A stretch of DNA of 64,000 bases from Dysgonamonadaceae bacterium (GCA_031256775.1 JAIRPX010000171.1:22536-86535), one strand, 5' to 3'; counted from the first letter of the stretch, positions 8,871-17,967 are shown. The notes: generated by a model from the letters alone, not told the origin. Program-made: numbers and translations.

Positions 8871-9584
8871 ATGAAAAGATTATATTTATTACTTCCATTA
8901 TTCTACATAAGTATCAGTGTTTTTTCAAGCAATCAGGATGTTGATTATTTAGATGTAATCGACAGGAGTTTGTATATAGAAAAAGCAAATTTGAAAATGG
9001 AAATTTACAAAAATGACAAGTTGATAAAATATTACAAGATGGAATTTTACCGGCACGAAGAAAAAATGCGAATGGAATTTACAGAGCCAGCCGTAGAAAA
9101 AGGTCGGCGAATGCTTAATGATAACTCTAATTTATGGATGTATTTACCAAGAACAAGCAAAGTTGTTAAATTGCCATTTAAACAATCTTTTATGGGCAGT
9201 GATGCCAGCAATAGAGATTTAATGAAAGTTTCATTGAAAAAGGATTATGAAGTAACCAACATTGTACATCATAGTGATTCAATTGTAAAGATTGAGCTAA
9301 AAGCCAAAGATTTATCTGTATCATATAATAAAGTAGTTCTAACATTCGATGCCAAACGGCAAGTGCTTTTACAACAAGAAATGTACAGTCTTTCAGGAAA
9401 AATTATCACAACAATGATGTATGAAAATATAGTTAAAATAGATGATATTTTCATGCCTACTATTATAGTCATCAAAAACGAATTAAGTAAAGACTCGATA
9501 ACAAAATTGTATTATTCAAATATCCAAAGGAAAAGCGAAAAGAATATTGAATACTTCTCTTTGGATGCCTTAAAAAAACAATAA
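8871..9584 (+). CDS. Outer-membrane lipoprotein-sorting-like (LolA-like) periplasmic protein
   Basis: The 237-aa product has an N-terminal signal sequence (MKRLYLLLPLFYISISVFSS) and then a beta-rich body. The segments ANLKMEIYKNDKLIKYYKMEF and LWMYLPRTSKVVKLPF match the LolA-like family often annotated as outer membrane lipoprotein-sorting protein. Such proteins are half-barrels that shield acyl chains in the periplasm. Aryl-polyene clusters also contain a LolA-like gene, which supports a lipid-tailed product. It sits between the FtsX permeases and an outer-membrane barrel gene, in the expected order of transport. Confidence 0.8.
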   Translation: MKRLYLLLPLFYISISVFSSNQDVDYLDVIDRSLYIEKANLKMEIYKNDKLIKYYKMEFYRHEEKMRMEFTEPAVEKGRRMLNDNSNLWMYLPRTSKVVKLPFKQSFMGSDASNRDLMKVSLKKDYEVTNIVHHSDSIVKIELKAKDLSVSYNKVVLTFDAKRQVLLQQEMYSLSGKIITTMMYENIVKIDDIFMPTIIVIKNELSKDSITKLYYSNIQRKSEKNIEYFSLDALKKQ

Positions 9585-9608
9585 AAACGATTGAAAATAA
9601 CAGATAAA

Positions 9609-10736
9609 ATGAAATTAATCTATATGCTTGTTTTTAGCATGACAAGTCATATTTTCTTTGCTCAAACAGCAGATACTTATTATCAGATTATATTAGAATC
9701 AAAAACGACTTATTCAAATATATATAATAAGTCGTCAATAAATCCGGATAATATTATGGGTATTTCGGAATTTTCCTCTGTTTCACAATTATATCCAATT
9801 ATAAAATTAAAGAATGACATTGGAGGAATAGAAACTGTTTTGCAAATTGAAGGTGATATTAAAAACGAAAATTTTGAAAAAACAACAAGATTGTCTTTCC
9901 AAGAATTATATTCACAATTATCATATAACAATAAACATTATTTCATCGCAGGAAAGAAAAGATTAGATTGGGGAGCAGGACAAATATGGAATCCCACCAA
10001 TTTTCATATTCAAAAAGACCCTTTTAGAACCGAAAATAGACTTGAAGGAATTTTGATGTTGAATTACAGTTATTTATTTAAAAATAAATCAATAAACTTT
10101 TATGTTTTTCCTGATAAAGAACATAAGGATTTTAGCTATGCGTTAAAGTATGATTTCTCGAACGAAAGAGTAAATGCCGAACTTTCATTTGTTCAATACA
10201 CAAAATATCAACAATTTAATGGAGATATGACATTTGCAGGAGATTGGTTTGTTAATTACTTTGAAGGGGCTGTTCGGAATTATTCCAAATGTCTCAAAGT
10301 TGATATAGACGGTAATATTTATAATGTGTCCTCTTCCAATTTAAGAAAAATTTGGACAGAAGTAGTTTTAGGCGGTTCGATTTTATTTGGCAAACACGTT
10401 ACTTTAAGATATGAATACCGATACAGGGATGATTATCTCAATAAGAAAGATATTCAAACTTTCAAAAACTACCTTCCGGATAATACTATTATTTATGATC
10501 CGATAAGTATAAGTAAACACAGTATATTTGGCAGTATTGAGTATCATGATTTGTATGATAAATGGCTAACATCCCTGCGCTCTTATTATGATCCGTGGTC
10601 AAAAAATTTAATCCTATCACCTTATGTGATGATTAAAATGAATAATTTTCAAATGGAATTTACAACAATGTTTTATAATAGGGCATTACCAATATATAAT
10701 TTTCAAAGTTCAGTATTGTTAGTTTGTTTTTTCTAA
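9609..10736 (+). CDS. Outer-membrane beta-barrel protein (DUF1302-like)
   Basis: I place the start at ATG 9609 because it gives a clean signal peptide (MKLIYMLVFSMTSHIFFAQ); an in-frame TTG at 9591 is less likely. The 375-aa mature region alternates polar and aromatic residues as in beta-barrels and ends in LLVCFF. The stretch AGKKRLDWGAGQIWNP resembles the conserved WG...NP block of DUF1302-like barrels that accompany LolA-like proteins. Probably the outer-membrane end of the dedicated trafficking route. Exact family membership needs a profile search. Confidence 0.65.
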   Translation: MKLIYMLVFSMTSHIFFAQTADTYYQIILESKTTYSNIYNKSSINPDNIMGISEFSSVSQLYPIIKLKNDIGGIETVLQIEGDIKNENFEKTTRLSFQELYSQLSYNNKHYFIAGKKRLDWGAGQIWNPTNFHIQKDPFRTENRLEGILMLNYSYLFKNKSINFYVFPDKEHKDFSYALKYDFSNERVNAELSFVQYTKYQQFNGDMTFAGDWFVNYFEGAVRNYSKCLKVDIDGNIYNVSSSNLRKIWTEVVLGGSILFGKHVTLRYEYRYRDDYLNKKDIQTFKNYLPDNTIIYDPISISKHSIFGSIEYHDLYDKWLTSLRSYYDPWSKNLILSPYVMIKMNNFQMEFTTMFYNRALPIYNFQSSVLLVCFF

Positions 10737-10748
10737 AAAAATAATCTC

Positions 10749-11411
10749 ATGAATTCTATTATTTCATTAAAAAATATCACGAAGTTTTATCAAAACGGCA
10801 ATGTAAAAAATACCGTACTCAATAATTTTTCCGTTGAGTTTTTTCATAATTGTTTTTCTATAATAGCCGGACCGTCCGGATCGGGAAAATCTACTTTGTT
10901 AAATATATTGGCAACATTGGATATTCCCGGCAGTGGTGAGTATTATTTCAAAAATCAGCTACTTGATTTTAGAAATAAAAAAGAGCTTGTTAATGTCAGA
11001 AAAAAACATTTTGGTTTTGTATTTCAATCTTTTAATCTTATACCGGTATTAACGTCCATAGAAAATGTGGAATTACCATTGACTCTTTCTAATTTTAAAT
11101 ATAACGAAAGAAGAAAAAAAGCAGAAGAAGCATTGATATTAGTTGGGCTAAAAGATAAATTAAACAGCCGACCAGGACAATTGTCCGGAGGCGAACAACA
11201 AAGAGTTGCAATTGCCAGGGCTATTGTGGGAAATCCTGAAATTGTATTTGCCGATGAACCTACTGCTAATCTTGATAGAGAGAATGCCGTTAAAATCATA
11301 AATCTCATGGAAGAACTAAATAATCTACAATTGACCAATTTTATAATCGCCAGTCATGATGACAAAGTTATAAAGAAAGGGAAAGAAATAATTTGGATTG
11401 AAAATCAATAA
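10749..11411 (+). CDS. LolD/MacB-type ABC ATPase
   Basis: A 220-aa ATPase: Walker A GPSGSGKST near residue 40, the family-typical VFQSFNLIPVLTSIENVELPL near residue 90, signature LSGGEQQRVAIARAI near residue 139 and Walker B VFADEPTANLD near residue 161. This is the LolD/MacB/FtsE class that works with FtsX-fold permeases, so it should energise the two permeases at 6381-8845 rather than the ABC-2 permease. It lies 12 bp after the barrel gene. Confidence 0.93.
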   Translation: MNSIISLKNITKFYQNGNVKNTVLNNFSVEFFHNCFSIIAGPSGSGKSTLLNILATLDIPGSGEYYFKNQLLDFRNKKELVNVRKKHFGFVFQSFNLIPVLTSIENVELPLTLSNFKYNERRKKAEEALILVGLKDKLNSRPGQLSGGEQQRVAIARAIVGNPEIVFADEPTANLDRENAVKIINLMEELNNLQLTNFIIASHDDKVIKKGKEIIWIENQ

Positions 11412-11431
11412 AATAATAGATAAAAACAATA

Positions 11432-12655
11432 ATGATGAAAAGAAAAACACTTGTAACCGGATTAGGATGCTATACATCTATCGGAAAAAACATTGCGAAT
11501 TTTAGTGATAATTTATTCAATGAGAGGCATGGTTTCAAGAGAATCTCCAAAATTAATACCGATTCTCTAAGAAATAACTTTGCTGCATCAATTGAAGAAT
11601 TAGATGATGTTGCCACAATTACAGGGCAAAATGTAAACATAATGGCGATGCACGCATCTCTGCAAGCTATACATGACGCAAGATTGACGGATTTTAATCC
11701 GATTAGGGTTGGTATTTCAATAGGAACATCAGTAGGTGGTTATTCCGGATATATTGACGACATAATCTACAATTATGACGAAAATAACAAAACGCCATTA
11801 AATCCACTGAATAAGTTAACTCATAAAGATGCTTGTTTAAACATTTCTCCTGCTTTAATAGCCTATGATATAGCCAAGTATTTTGGGTTTTACGGTGGTA
11901 TTGCCGCCAGTATAACAGCGTGTAGCGCCGGAGCAAATGCCATAGCGTTTGCAAAAGATTTAATAGTTGCAGATTTGTGTGATGTTGTATTGGTTGTTGG
12001 TGTCGATCCTATTTCAGAAATATCGCTTTATGGCTTCAACGCATTAATGGCATTGACAAAAACTGATTTGAAGGTGATGGATAACAATAGAAGCGGACTA
12101 TTAATTGGAGAAGGTGCCGCTGCATTAGTCATAGAAAGTGACGAATATGCAAAAAAGCGAAATGCGAAAATTTATTGCGAATTAAAAGGAACAGGTATAT
12201 GCAACGAAGCATATCATGCAACTCAACCACGTCCCGATGGATTAGGAGCGTATCACACAATGCTTTTGTCGCTTTCTGATGCAAATATTTATAAAGATGA
12301 TATTGATTATGTTAATTTGCATGGCACAGGAACTAAATATAACGATATAATGGAATTAAATGCACTAACTAAATTATTTGGGGCGGATAGATTAAAAACA
12401 TTGCCTATTAGTTCATCAAAATCAATGATAGGTCATACATTAGGCGCCGCAGGTGTTATTGAGGCTTTAATTTCGATTTTAGCGCTCAAAAATTCAATAA
12501 TACCGGCTAATATTAATTTCAATGAAATGATTGATGGTTTTCAATATAATATCATAAAGAAAACGATATATGACAATAAAATGAATTATATCATGTCTAA
12601 TTCATTTGGATTTGCCGGTAATTGCGCATCGCTAATTTTTGGAAAATATGAGTAA
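11432..12655 (+). CDS. Beta-ketoacyl-ACP synthase (FabF type), catalytic subunit
   Basis: A 407-aa condensing enzyme with a complete triad: Cys in SITACSAGANAIAF (about residue 165), His in VNLHGTGTKYND (about residue 292) and His in MIGHTLGAAG (about residue 332). It performs decarboxylative condensation of malonyl-ACP with the acyl chain. A second in-frame ATG one codon later is possible. It is the likely active partner of the Cys-less homologue at 4199, although separated from it by the trafficking genes. Its stop overlaps the deacetylase start by 8 bp. Confidence 0.93.
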   Translation: MMKRKTLVTGLGCYTSIGKNIANFSDNLFNERHGFKRISKINTDSLRNNFAASIEELDDVATITGQNVNIMAMHASLQAIHDARLTDFNPIRVGISIGTSVGGYSGYIDDIIYNYDENNKTPLNPLNKLTHKDACLNISPALIAYDIAKYFGFYGGIAASITACSAGANAIAFAKDLIVADLCDVVLVVGVDPISEISLYGFNALMALTKTDLKVMDNNRSGLLIGEGAAALVIESDEYAKKRNAKIYCELKGTGICNEAYHATQPRPDGLGAYHTMLLSLSDANIYKDDIDYVNLHGTGTKYNDIMELNALTKLFGADRLKTLPISSSKSMIGHTLGAAGVIEALISILALKNSIIPANINFNEMIDGFQYNIIKKTIYDNKMNYIMSNSFGFAGNCASLIFGKYE

Positions 12656-13400
12656 TAATAAACGACTTCGCACGGATTTTTTGCTGAATATATTGAAACG
12701 GGATTACTTGAATCTTAATTGTTTATGTTTGTCAAGTATAGAAAATACACTAATTGAATTTCAGTCTGTTCTTATAATTGCTCCACACCCGGATGATGAG
12801 GTTATTGGCTGTGGGGGATGTATACAATTTTTGAGAAATAATAACTGTAATGTTACCGTATTATTTTGTACGCAAGAAAGTTATCGGTCAATATCGCCTG
12901 CAAAATGTAATGATACATTACCAAGGCAAAAAGAAGCAATGTCGGTTGCTGATGAATTTGGATATAATGTTATTTTTATAAATGCACCGGAATGTCTGCT
13001 TAAAAATAATGAAGAATATGAAAATTTAAAAATAAATATAGCAAAATGTCTTAAAAACACATTATTTGATACAATATTTTTACCGTATTACGATGATTTG
13101 CATCCGGACCATAGATATTGTTTTAAAAGTATTGTAGAATTGTTGCTTAGTCAAAAAATAAATATATCATCCACATCTATTTATGTATATGAAGTATGGA
13201 AGCCTGTCAAAAAGGCGAATAGAAAGTTATTATTAAACAACGATATGTATGATAATAAAATTAAAGCGATGAAATATTATACGACCCAACTGCAAACAGT
13301 TGATTATGTACAACTCATTGAAGAAGCAAATAAAATGAGAGGCGAGAAAGCCGAATTTTTTGAAGAAGTAGAAATTTCTGAATTATTGAGTTATGTTTGA
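12648..13400 (+). CDS. PIG-L/LmbE-family N-deacetylase
   Basis: Zinc-dependent deacetylase family acting on N-acetyl amino sugars and related amides. APHPDDEVIGCGG near residue 43 is the PHPDDE signature; the second metal/His motif is LHPDHRYCF near residue 147. I choose ATG 12648 (MSNNKRLRTDF), which overlaps the ketosynthase stop; the longer TTG start at 12639 is less likely. Beside a glycosyltransferase and acyltransferases, it would free an amine on a sugar for acylation. Substrate is inferred, as in GlcNAc-conjugate pathways such as bacillithiol and GPI anchors. Confidence 0.88.
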   Translation: MSNNKRLRTDFLLNILKRDYLNLNCLCLSSIENTLIEFQSVLIIAPHPDDEVIGCGGCIQFLRNNNCNVTVLFCTQESYRSISPAKCNDTLPRQKEAMSVADEFGYNVIFINAPECLLKNNEEYENLKINIAKCLKNTLFDTIFLPYYDDLHPDHRYCFKSIVELLLSQKINISSTSIYVYEVWKPVKKANRKLLLNNDMYDNKIKAMKYYTTQLQTVDYVQLIEEANKMRGEKAEFFEEVEISELLSYV

Positions 13401-14352
13401 GTCTGATTATTCAATAAGTATAGTTATCGCCACATACAATAAGAAAGTATATTTGGAGCGGACTTTATTCAATCTTAACAAACAAACAAATATTAATTTT
13501 GAAATTATTGTAGTAAACGATGGTAGTTCAGATGAGACACGTGATTTTTTAAATCATATAAAGACCGCGTATTCGCTAAAAATAATTCATAATGACTCCA
13601 ATTTGGGGTTAGCAAAATCGCGTAATATAGGAATAAATAAATCTACGGGAAGCTATATATTATTTTTAGATGATGATATAATCTTAAATGATAGATATAT
13701 AGAAAGATTGTATCATGATTTGAAAATCTATCCCACAAGAATACATGCAGGTAATTTATATAAAATCAATATTGATTTTGTATTGGAATTATTTAAAAAT
13801 GACACTTTGCATATCCGTATAGATGAAAAAGTTATTGAAAATATCAATATTGACCCTATATATGAACCACTTAAAATTATTGGAAAGAATAATAATATAG
13901 ATACAATAGCGTGTTGGTGGGGATTAGTTACCGGAGCAAATATCTGTATTTCAAAAGCTCAAGTAATTAAAATAGGAATGTTCGATGAGAATTTTGTTAC
14001 ATGGGGACCTGAAGATGTAGATTTATGTTACAGGGCTTTCAATAACGGGATTAAATTAGCATATCATGATGAGAATAAATTATTTCATTTGGATCATAAT
14101 AGAGACTCAACAATGATGCGAAATGCAATGATTAAAAATGCGATAAAATTAGTCAAGAAATACAATAAGACGCCGGAAATAGAAGCCTATATTAAATTTT
14201 TTAATGGAACAATCTCTTTAAATAACTTTAATGATATTTGTAGTAAGCAATATAATTATCCGGCGATAAACATAGAGGATTATTATGTCGAATTAAAACA
14301 ATATATAAAATCCAGTCAAATAATAAAATCCACAAACAATGATAGATTATAG
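13393..14352 (+). CDS. Family 2 glycosyltransferase
   Basis: A GT-A glycosyltransferase of 319 aa. The N-terminal SIVIATYNKKVYLERTL and VVNDGSSDETR bind the nucleotide; LFLDDDI is the DxD metal site near residue 93; WGPEDVDLCYRAFNNG near residue 212 matches the galactosyltransferase C-terminal motif that supplies the catalytic base. It overlaps the deacetylase gene by 8 bp and the next gene by 14 bp, so the three are tightly coupled. It probably adds the amino sugar (for example GlcNAc) that the LmbE-type enzyme then deacetylates. Donor and acceptor cannot be read from sequence. Confidence 0.88.
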   Translation: MFESDYSISIVIATYNKKVYLERTLFNLNKQTNINFEIIVVNDGSSDETRDFLNHIKTAYSLKIIHNDSNLGLAKSRNIGINKSTGSYILFLDDDIILNDRYIERLYHDLKIYPTRIHAGNLYKINIDFVLELFKNDTLHIRIDEKVIENINIDPIYEPLKIIGKNNNIDTIACWWGLVTGANICISKAQVIKIGMFDENFVTWGPEDVDLCYRAFNNGIKLAYHDENKLFHLDHNRDSTMMRNAMIKNAIKLVKKYNKTPEIEAYIKFFNGTISLNNFNDICSKQYNYPAINIEDYYVELKQYIKSSQIIKSTNNDRL

Positions 14353-15445
14353 TTTAGAGTTTGCAAAAAAAAGTTTTCCTGCATTTGATTGCAGATTATG
14401 CACATTTAGGAATAACCTGTCGTTTTATGGTTATCCACTATCACATTCCAGCGTATTTGGAATTTCAGGGAGTTTTGTTTTTGCATATTGTGATGCAAAA
14501 ATAAATAAACGCTCTCCATTTCCATTAATAACAGGAATCTTTGACCAGTCTATTGAATCTTTAGCAACAGGACTAAATTGCTATTTAATGAAAAATGTAT
14601 TTGAAGTTAATGACCAATATTTCGACTTTATACACGAATCATTAGAAAATCGTGTCATTGTTAATATATGCGTTGATTTTTTTCTATTACAAAAATATGT
14701 ATATAAAAATCAAACATCCGACGAATCTTTATTCTCAACCGGAATACATTATATATCTATTGTGGGTTGTAATAGAGAGAGAAGGGAACTTATCGCAGTT
14801 GATACAACCACATCTTCGCAAATTATTGTTTTAACCGATGACATACTAAAAAAGATTTGGTTTAGTGATAAGTATAAGTTGCAGAAAGACCCTTATTTTT
14901 CGGCTAATGGAGAATGGTTTTCTATTAATGTCCCGCCACATATTGATACAGGAGACATAATAAACTGCTCTTTGAATGCGATAAAAAGAGTTATTCAAAA
15001 CTTTTTTTCTCCTCCTGCTCTTCAACCTATGGGATTGACAGGATTAGATAAATTCAGAGAGGATATAATCGCGTGGTTTATCCCTTATAATTATTCCGAT
15101 TTTATCCAAAACGGAATAAATCTAATTTATTTCTTTAATAAAAATTTTAATGGAGGAGGATTGGCCAGAAAACAATATTCTTTGTTTTTAAATCATTTAT
15201 CATCAATGCTATGTGATGAGCATCTAAAAATCATATCAAGTAAATTTGCTCAAACTTCAATCTATTGGACAAATTTCATAGAATCTCTTAAAAGATATGC
15301 AGATAACGGTTCGCTTTGTAGTAATAATGAAGATTTATTAGCCCAATTTTCAATTATATATGACGCAGAAAAAGAGCAAATGCAGTTACTCTATGAATGG
15401 TTTAATAATTATGGAATTAAACAATATAATCAATTAAATATATAA
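14339..15445 (+). CDS. BtrH-type ACP:amine acyltransferase, copy 1
   Basis: The N-terminus has the BtrH-type papain-like layout: FDCRLCTFRNNLSFYGY (about residues 17-33) with a probable nucleophilic Cys (Cys18 or Cys21), then VFGISGSFVFAY, and later GIHYISIVGCNRE (His about residue 138) followed by LIAVDTTT with an Asp. In butirosin biosynthesis BtrH moves an acyl group from ACP BtrI to an aminoglycoside amine. Here it could transfer the ACP-bound chain to the sugar amine made by the deacetylase. The helical C-terminal half resembles the DUF4872 region. Family call is by motif recognition; a profile search would settle it. Confidence 0.7.
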   Translation: MIDYSLEFAKKSFPAFDCRLCTFRNNLSFYGYPLSHSSVFGISGSFVFAYCDAKINKRSPFPLITGIFDQSIESLATGLNCYLMKNVFEVNDQYFDFIHESLENRVIVNICVDFFLLQKYVYKNQTSDESLFSTGIHYISIVGCNRERRELIAVDTTTSSQIIVLTDDILKKIWFSDKYKLQKDPYFSANGEWFSINVPPHIDTGDIINCSLNAIKRVIQNFFSPPALQPMGLTGLDKFREDIIAWFIPYNYSDFIQNGINLIYFFNKNFNGGGLARKQYSLFLNHLSSMLCDEHLKIISSKFAQTSIYWTNFIESLKRYADNGSLCSNNEDLLAQFSIIYDAEKEQMQLLYEWFNNYGIKQYNQLNI

Positions 15446-15449
15446 TCAA

Positions 15450-15899
15450 ATGGATTTATTTTATTGCTTTAAACCGAACTTTTCAGATATAGATGCTATG
15501 AATGTAGTTCATCATTCGCGACATTTTATATGGTTTGAAAATGCACGATTTGTATTTTTGGAAAATATTATAAAAATGAATCGTTCTGATTTTGCCCAAT
15601 TGGGTGTTGCCATGCCTGTCATCGAGGCAAATTGTTGTTATAAAAATATGATTTTATTTGAACATAAAATACGGATAGAAACAAAAATGTATTATTCGAA
15701 AGTAGGACGGTTTGCATTTAAATATAGAATGTATTGTAATGACGAAAACACTCAATATGTAGCAGAAGGATATACTAAGCACGTTTTTGTTTCGTCTGAT
15801 ACAAAAAAATTAATCATATCCATACCGCCTTTATTAATTGAGAAAATCAATATGGCAAAAGCCCTATATCCAAATTTATTTTTACCTTATGAAAATTGA
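15450..15899 (+). CDS. YbgC-like hot-dog acyl thioesterase
   Basis: 149 aa with FSDIDAMNVVHHSRHFIWFENAR near the N-terminus, the signature of 4HBT/YbgC-type thioesterases (catalytic Asp in the DxDAM segment, followed by the His-rich loop and WFE.AR). It hydrolyses acyl-CoA or acyl-ACP thioesters. In this cassette it could release the chain or clear mis-primed ACP. It sits 4 bp after the first BtrH-like gene. Confidence 0.88.
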   Translation: MDLFYCFKPNFSDIDAMNVVHHSRHFIWFENARFVFLENIIKMNRSDFAQLGVAMPVIEANCCYKNMILFEHKIRIETKMYYSKVGRFAFKYRMYCNDENTQYVAEGYTKHVFVSSDTKKLIISIPPLLIEKINMAKALYPNLFLPYEN

Positions 15900-15904
15900 T
15901 ATAA

Positions 15905-16882
15905 ATGTTTAATTGTGTATCCAATATTTTATCCGAATATTTATCCGAAAAGGATCAATTCATTGATGAGACGGTTCTTTTTATTCTTGGCATCCCGCTA
16001 ATTGTCAATTTTGAAAAATTTTATAATCCACTATCAGAAAGTAGCTTCTATCTGAATATTATTAATCCGTACTTCTTGGATAATTTATCAACTTCTACTA
16101 ATGCCTATATTGAATTTAATAGAAATGGCGAAATTCAACAATTGGCCGAAAGTTTGGATAATGATAAATCCAACATTGTAATAATTTCAGATAATATTCT
16201 ATATGATGATTATAAAACATACACAAATGATGTACCTTTATACTGTTTGTTAAATAAACGAGACATAGCTGAAAAATTGCTTTCTTTTAATGAACATTCG
16301 TATTCAAATAATATAAATGTTTCACTAAAAATAGATGCTAATAATACCTGTGGAGTTTCGTTTTCTCATTTTATGAACTCTTGGGATGTATATAAAAATA
16401 ATTATTTTAATTCTAATTATATCTTCTTTTCTTTACCATTTTATATAGAAGAATTTGATTATAGTAAACTCATAATTAATGCGTTAAAAAGACAGTCTTT
16501 GTGTTTGAATAGTCCCGGCAATGGATATAAATCTTTATTGACATATAGGAATATAATAATACAGGAAAAAAGAACGGAAATTGTTGATTACTATAGAACT
16601 CAAGTGGAAATCACATTAAAAAAATATATCAGATTAAAAGAATTTGACATGTATAGAGGCAAATACGCTGATGCTTTGACTATCAATATAGATAAATTAC
16701 CGGTGTGTGTTGAAAAGTTAGTATTAGCGCTTAATGAAGCAAAAAAACAATGGATAGATATATTGAAATTGCACGAGACAGAAAAGACATTCTCAACAAA
16801 AGAATTTCTATTATTTTTAGATTCGATTATTGAAAAAGAGAAGAATATTGCAGATACATTCAGTAAATTATTTAGAATATGA
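15905..16882 (+). CDS. Unrecognised protein between two acyltransferase genes
   Basis: I do not recognise this 325-aa protein. It is soluble, AT-rich in codon use like its neighbours, and similar in size to the two BtrH-like proteins flanking it. The second half (from about residue 215) looks helical and charged (RTEIVDYYRTQVEITLKKY), as the C-terminal parts of the BtrH-like proteins do. I see no clear Cys/His active-site pattern, so it could be a catalytically dead paralogue or an adaptor. Its stop overlaps the next start by 4 bp (ATGA), so it probably works with the product at 16879. Confidence 0.55.
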   Translation: MFNCVSNILSEYLSEKDQFIDETVLFILGIPLIVNFEKFYNPLSESSFYLNIINPYFLDNLSTSTNAYIEFNRNGEIQQLAESLDNDKSNIVIISDNILYDDYKTYTNDVPLYCLLNKRDIAEKLLSFNEHSYSNNINVSLKIDANNTCGVSFSHFMNSWDVYKNNYFNSNYIFFSLPFYIEEFDYSKLIINALKRQSLCLNSPGNGYKSLLTYRNIIIQEKRTEIVDYYRTQVEITLKKYIRLKEFDMYRGKYADALTINIDKLPVCVEKLVLALNEAKKQWIDILKLHETEKTFSTKEFLLFLDSIIEKEKNIADTFSKLFRI

Positions 16883-17922
16883 CAAATAATATTAAGCGTA
16901 TAAACCATAATATATCAGGGAATTGTTTTTGTTCCTCATTCAGTAACTTACTTCAGTTTCACGGATATAAGTATGACGAATCTGTAATATATGGATTAAG
17001 TTGCTGTATTTATTTGGGTTTTGTAGGAATGGTTAATAAGCATATATATAATATCGTTGTTAATTACCCAAATATGTTACCTTCATTAGTATCAAATACC
17101 GGATTAAAGTATAGAACAATCAATTCAAAAAATCCTGCTGATGAATTAAAATGTATAATGGATTTATTTAACAGTAATCATATTATAGTTTTACAATTAC
17201 ACCCATCTTTATGTGTGCCAAATCGCAATGAAACAGCAGGTTTTGTCTCGTATGCCCCGGCGCATTGGATAACAGTTGTTGGATGTGATATGAATAACGA
17301 GATTTTTTATTATTACGATAATAGAAGTTTTAATCTAAAAGAAATCCCGTTCGATAAATTTTTTGAGGGAAGGGATAAAGGCATAGAAGATACAAATCCT
17401 CGACGCACATTATATTTATTTGACTTTTGCAATGAATTGTATTCTCTTGAAACATCTATTAAGTTATCATTAAATTCAACAATTAATTTAAATCTTTATC
17501 AAAACAGAGTATTATCAATGTATTCTTCTGCAAGTGGATTAAATAAATTCCTACGAGTGATTGATGCTTGGACTAAATTTTTATCATCCGAACAAATCCA
17601 AGAGAATTTATTAAGAATGAAAATTTCAATAACCGGAGGTTATAGTGTTAAGGGTGGATACAGGATGCTGTTTGTTCGATATTTAAACTTTTTATCTTTC
17701 TATTTCAATGATAATCGTCTTATCGACATATCTAATATTTATAGAGAATCAGCATCGTTATGGGATGAACTTTTAGTTTTAATAGACGATGTTTTACTCG
17801 CAAAAAAAGCGTTAAATAAAGAGTTATTAAATGCTTTCAAGCATATCATATCCTGCATTTTTATTTTTGAGCAAAAAGGTTTTTCAAAATTAAATGAATG
17901 GAATGTTTTTTGTAATTTATAA
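16879..17922 (+). CDS. BtrH-type acyltransferase, copy 2
   Basis: 347 aa with a clearer BtrH N-terminal signature than copy 1: GNCFCSSFSNLLQFHGY (about residues 12-28), then VIYGLSCCIYLGFVG, and the His/Asp pair in PAHWITVVGCDMNNEIFYYYDNRS (about residues 130-153; His in PAHW, Asp in YYDNR). The family is related to peptidase C39/NlpC-like folds and catalyses acyl transfer from carrier protein to amine. Two such enzymes suggest two acylations or two acyl donors. It is the last gene of cassette 1; base composition rises sharply after it. Confidence 0.75.
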   Translation: MTNNIKRINHNISGNCFCSSFSNLLQFHGYKYDESVIYGLSCCIYLGFVGMVNKHIYNIVVNYPNMLPSLVSNTGLKYRTINSKNPADELKCIMDLFNSNHIIVLQLHPSLCVPNRNETAGFVSYAPAHWITVVGCDMNNEIFYYYDNRSFNLKEIPFDKFFEGRDKGIEDTNPRRTLYLFDFCNELYSLETSIKLSLNSTINLNLYQNRVLSMYSSASGLNKFLRVIDAWTKFLSSEQIQENLLRMKISITGGYSVKGGYRMLFVRYLNFLSFYFNDNRLIDISNIYRESASLWDELLVLIDDVLLAKKALNKELLNAFKHIISCIFIFEQKGFSKLNEWNVFCNL

Positions 17923-17936
17923 TCATTTATTATTGC

Positions 17937-17967
17937 TTGGAAAACTCGAAAAAAGTTTATACTTTTG
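17937..17967 (+). promoter_or_regulatory. Promoter of the TonB-dependent receptor
   Basis: TTG (17937-17939), 20-bp spacer, TACTTTTG (17960-17967): a good fit to the Bacteroidota promoter. Start of transcription is expected near 17974, giving a leader of about 45 nt before ATG 18018. The receptor can therefore be expressed separately from cassette 1. Confidence 0.75.

Noticed and set aside
1236..17922. Standard aryl polyene or flexirubin cluster
   Set aside because: No Tyr/His ammonia-lyase, no MMPL exporter and no aromatic-handling enzymes were found, while deacetylase, glycosyltransferase and BtrH-type genes are extra.
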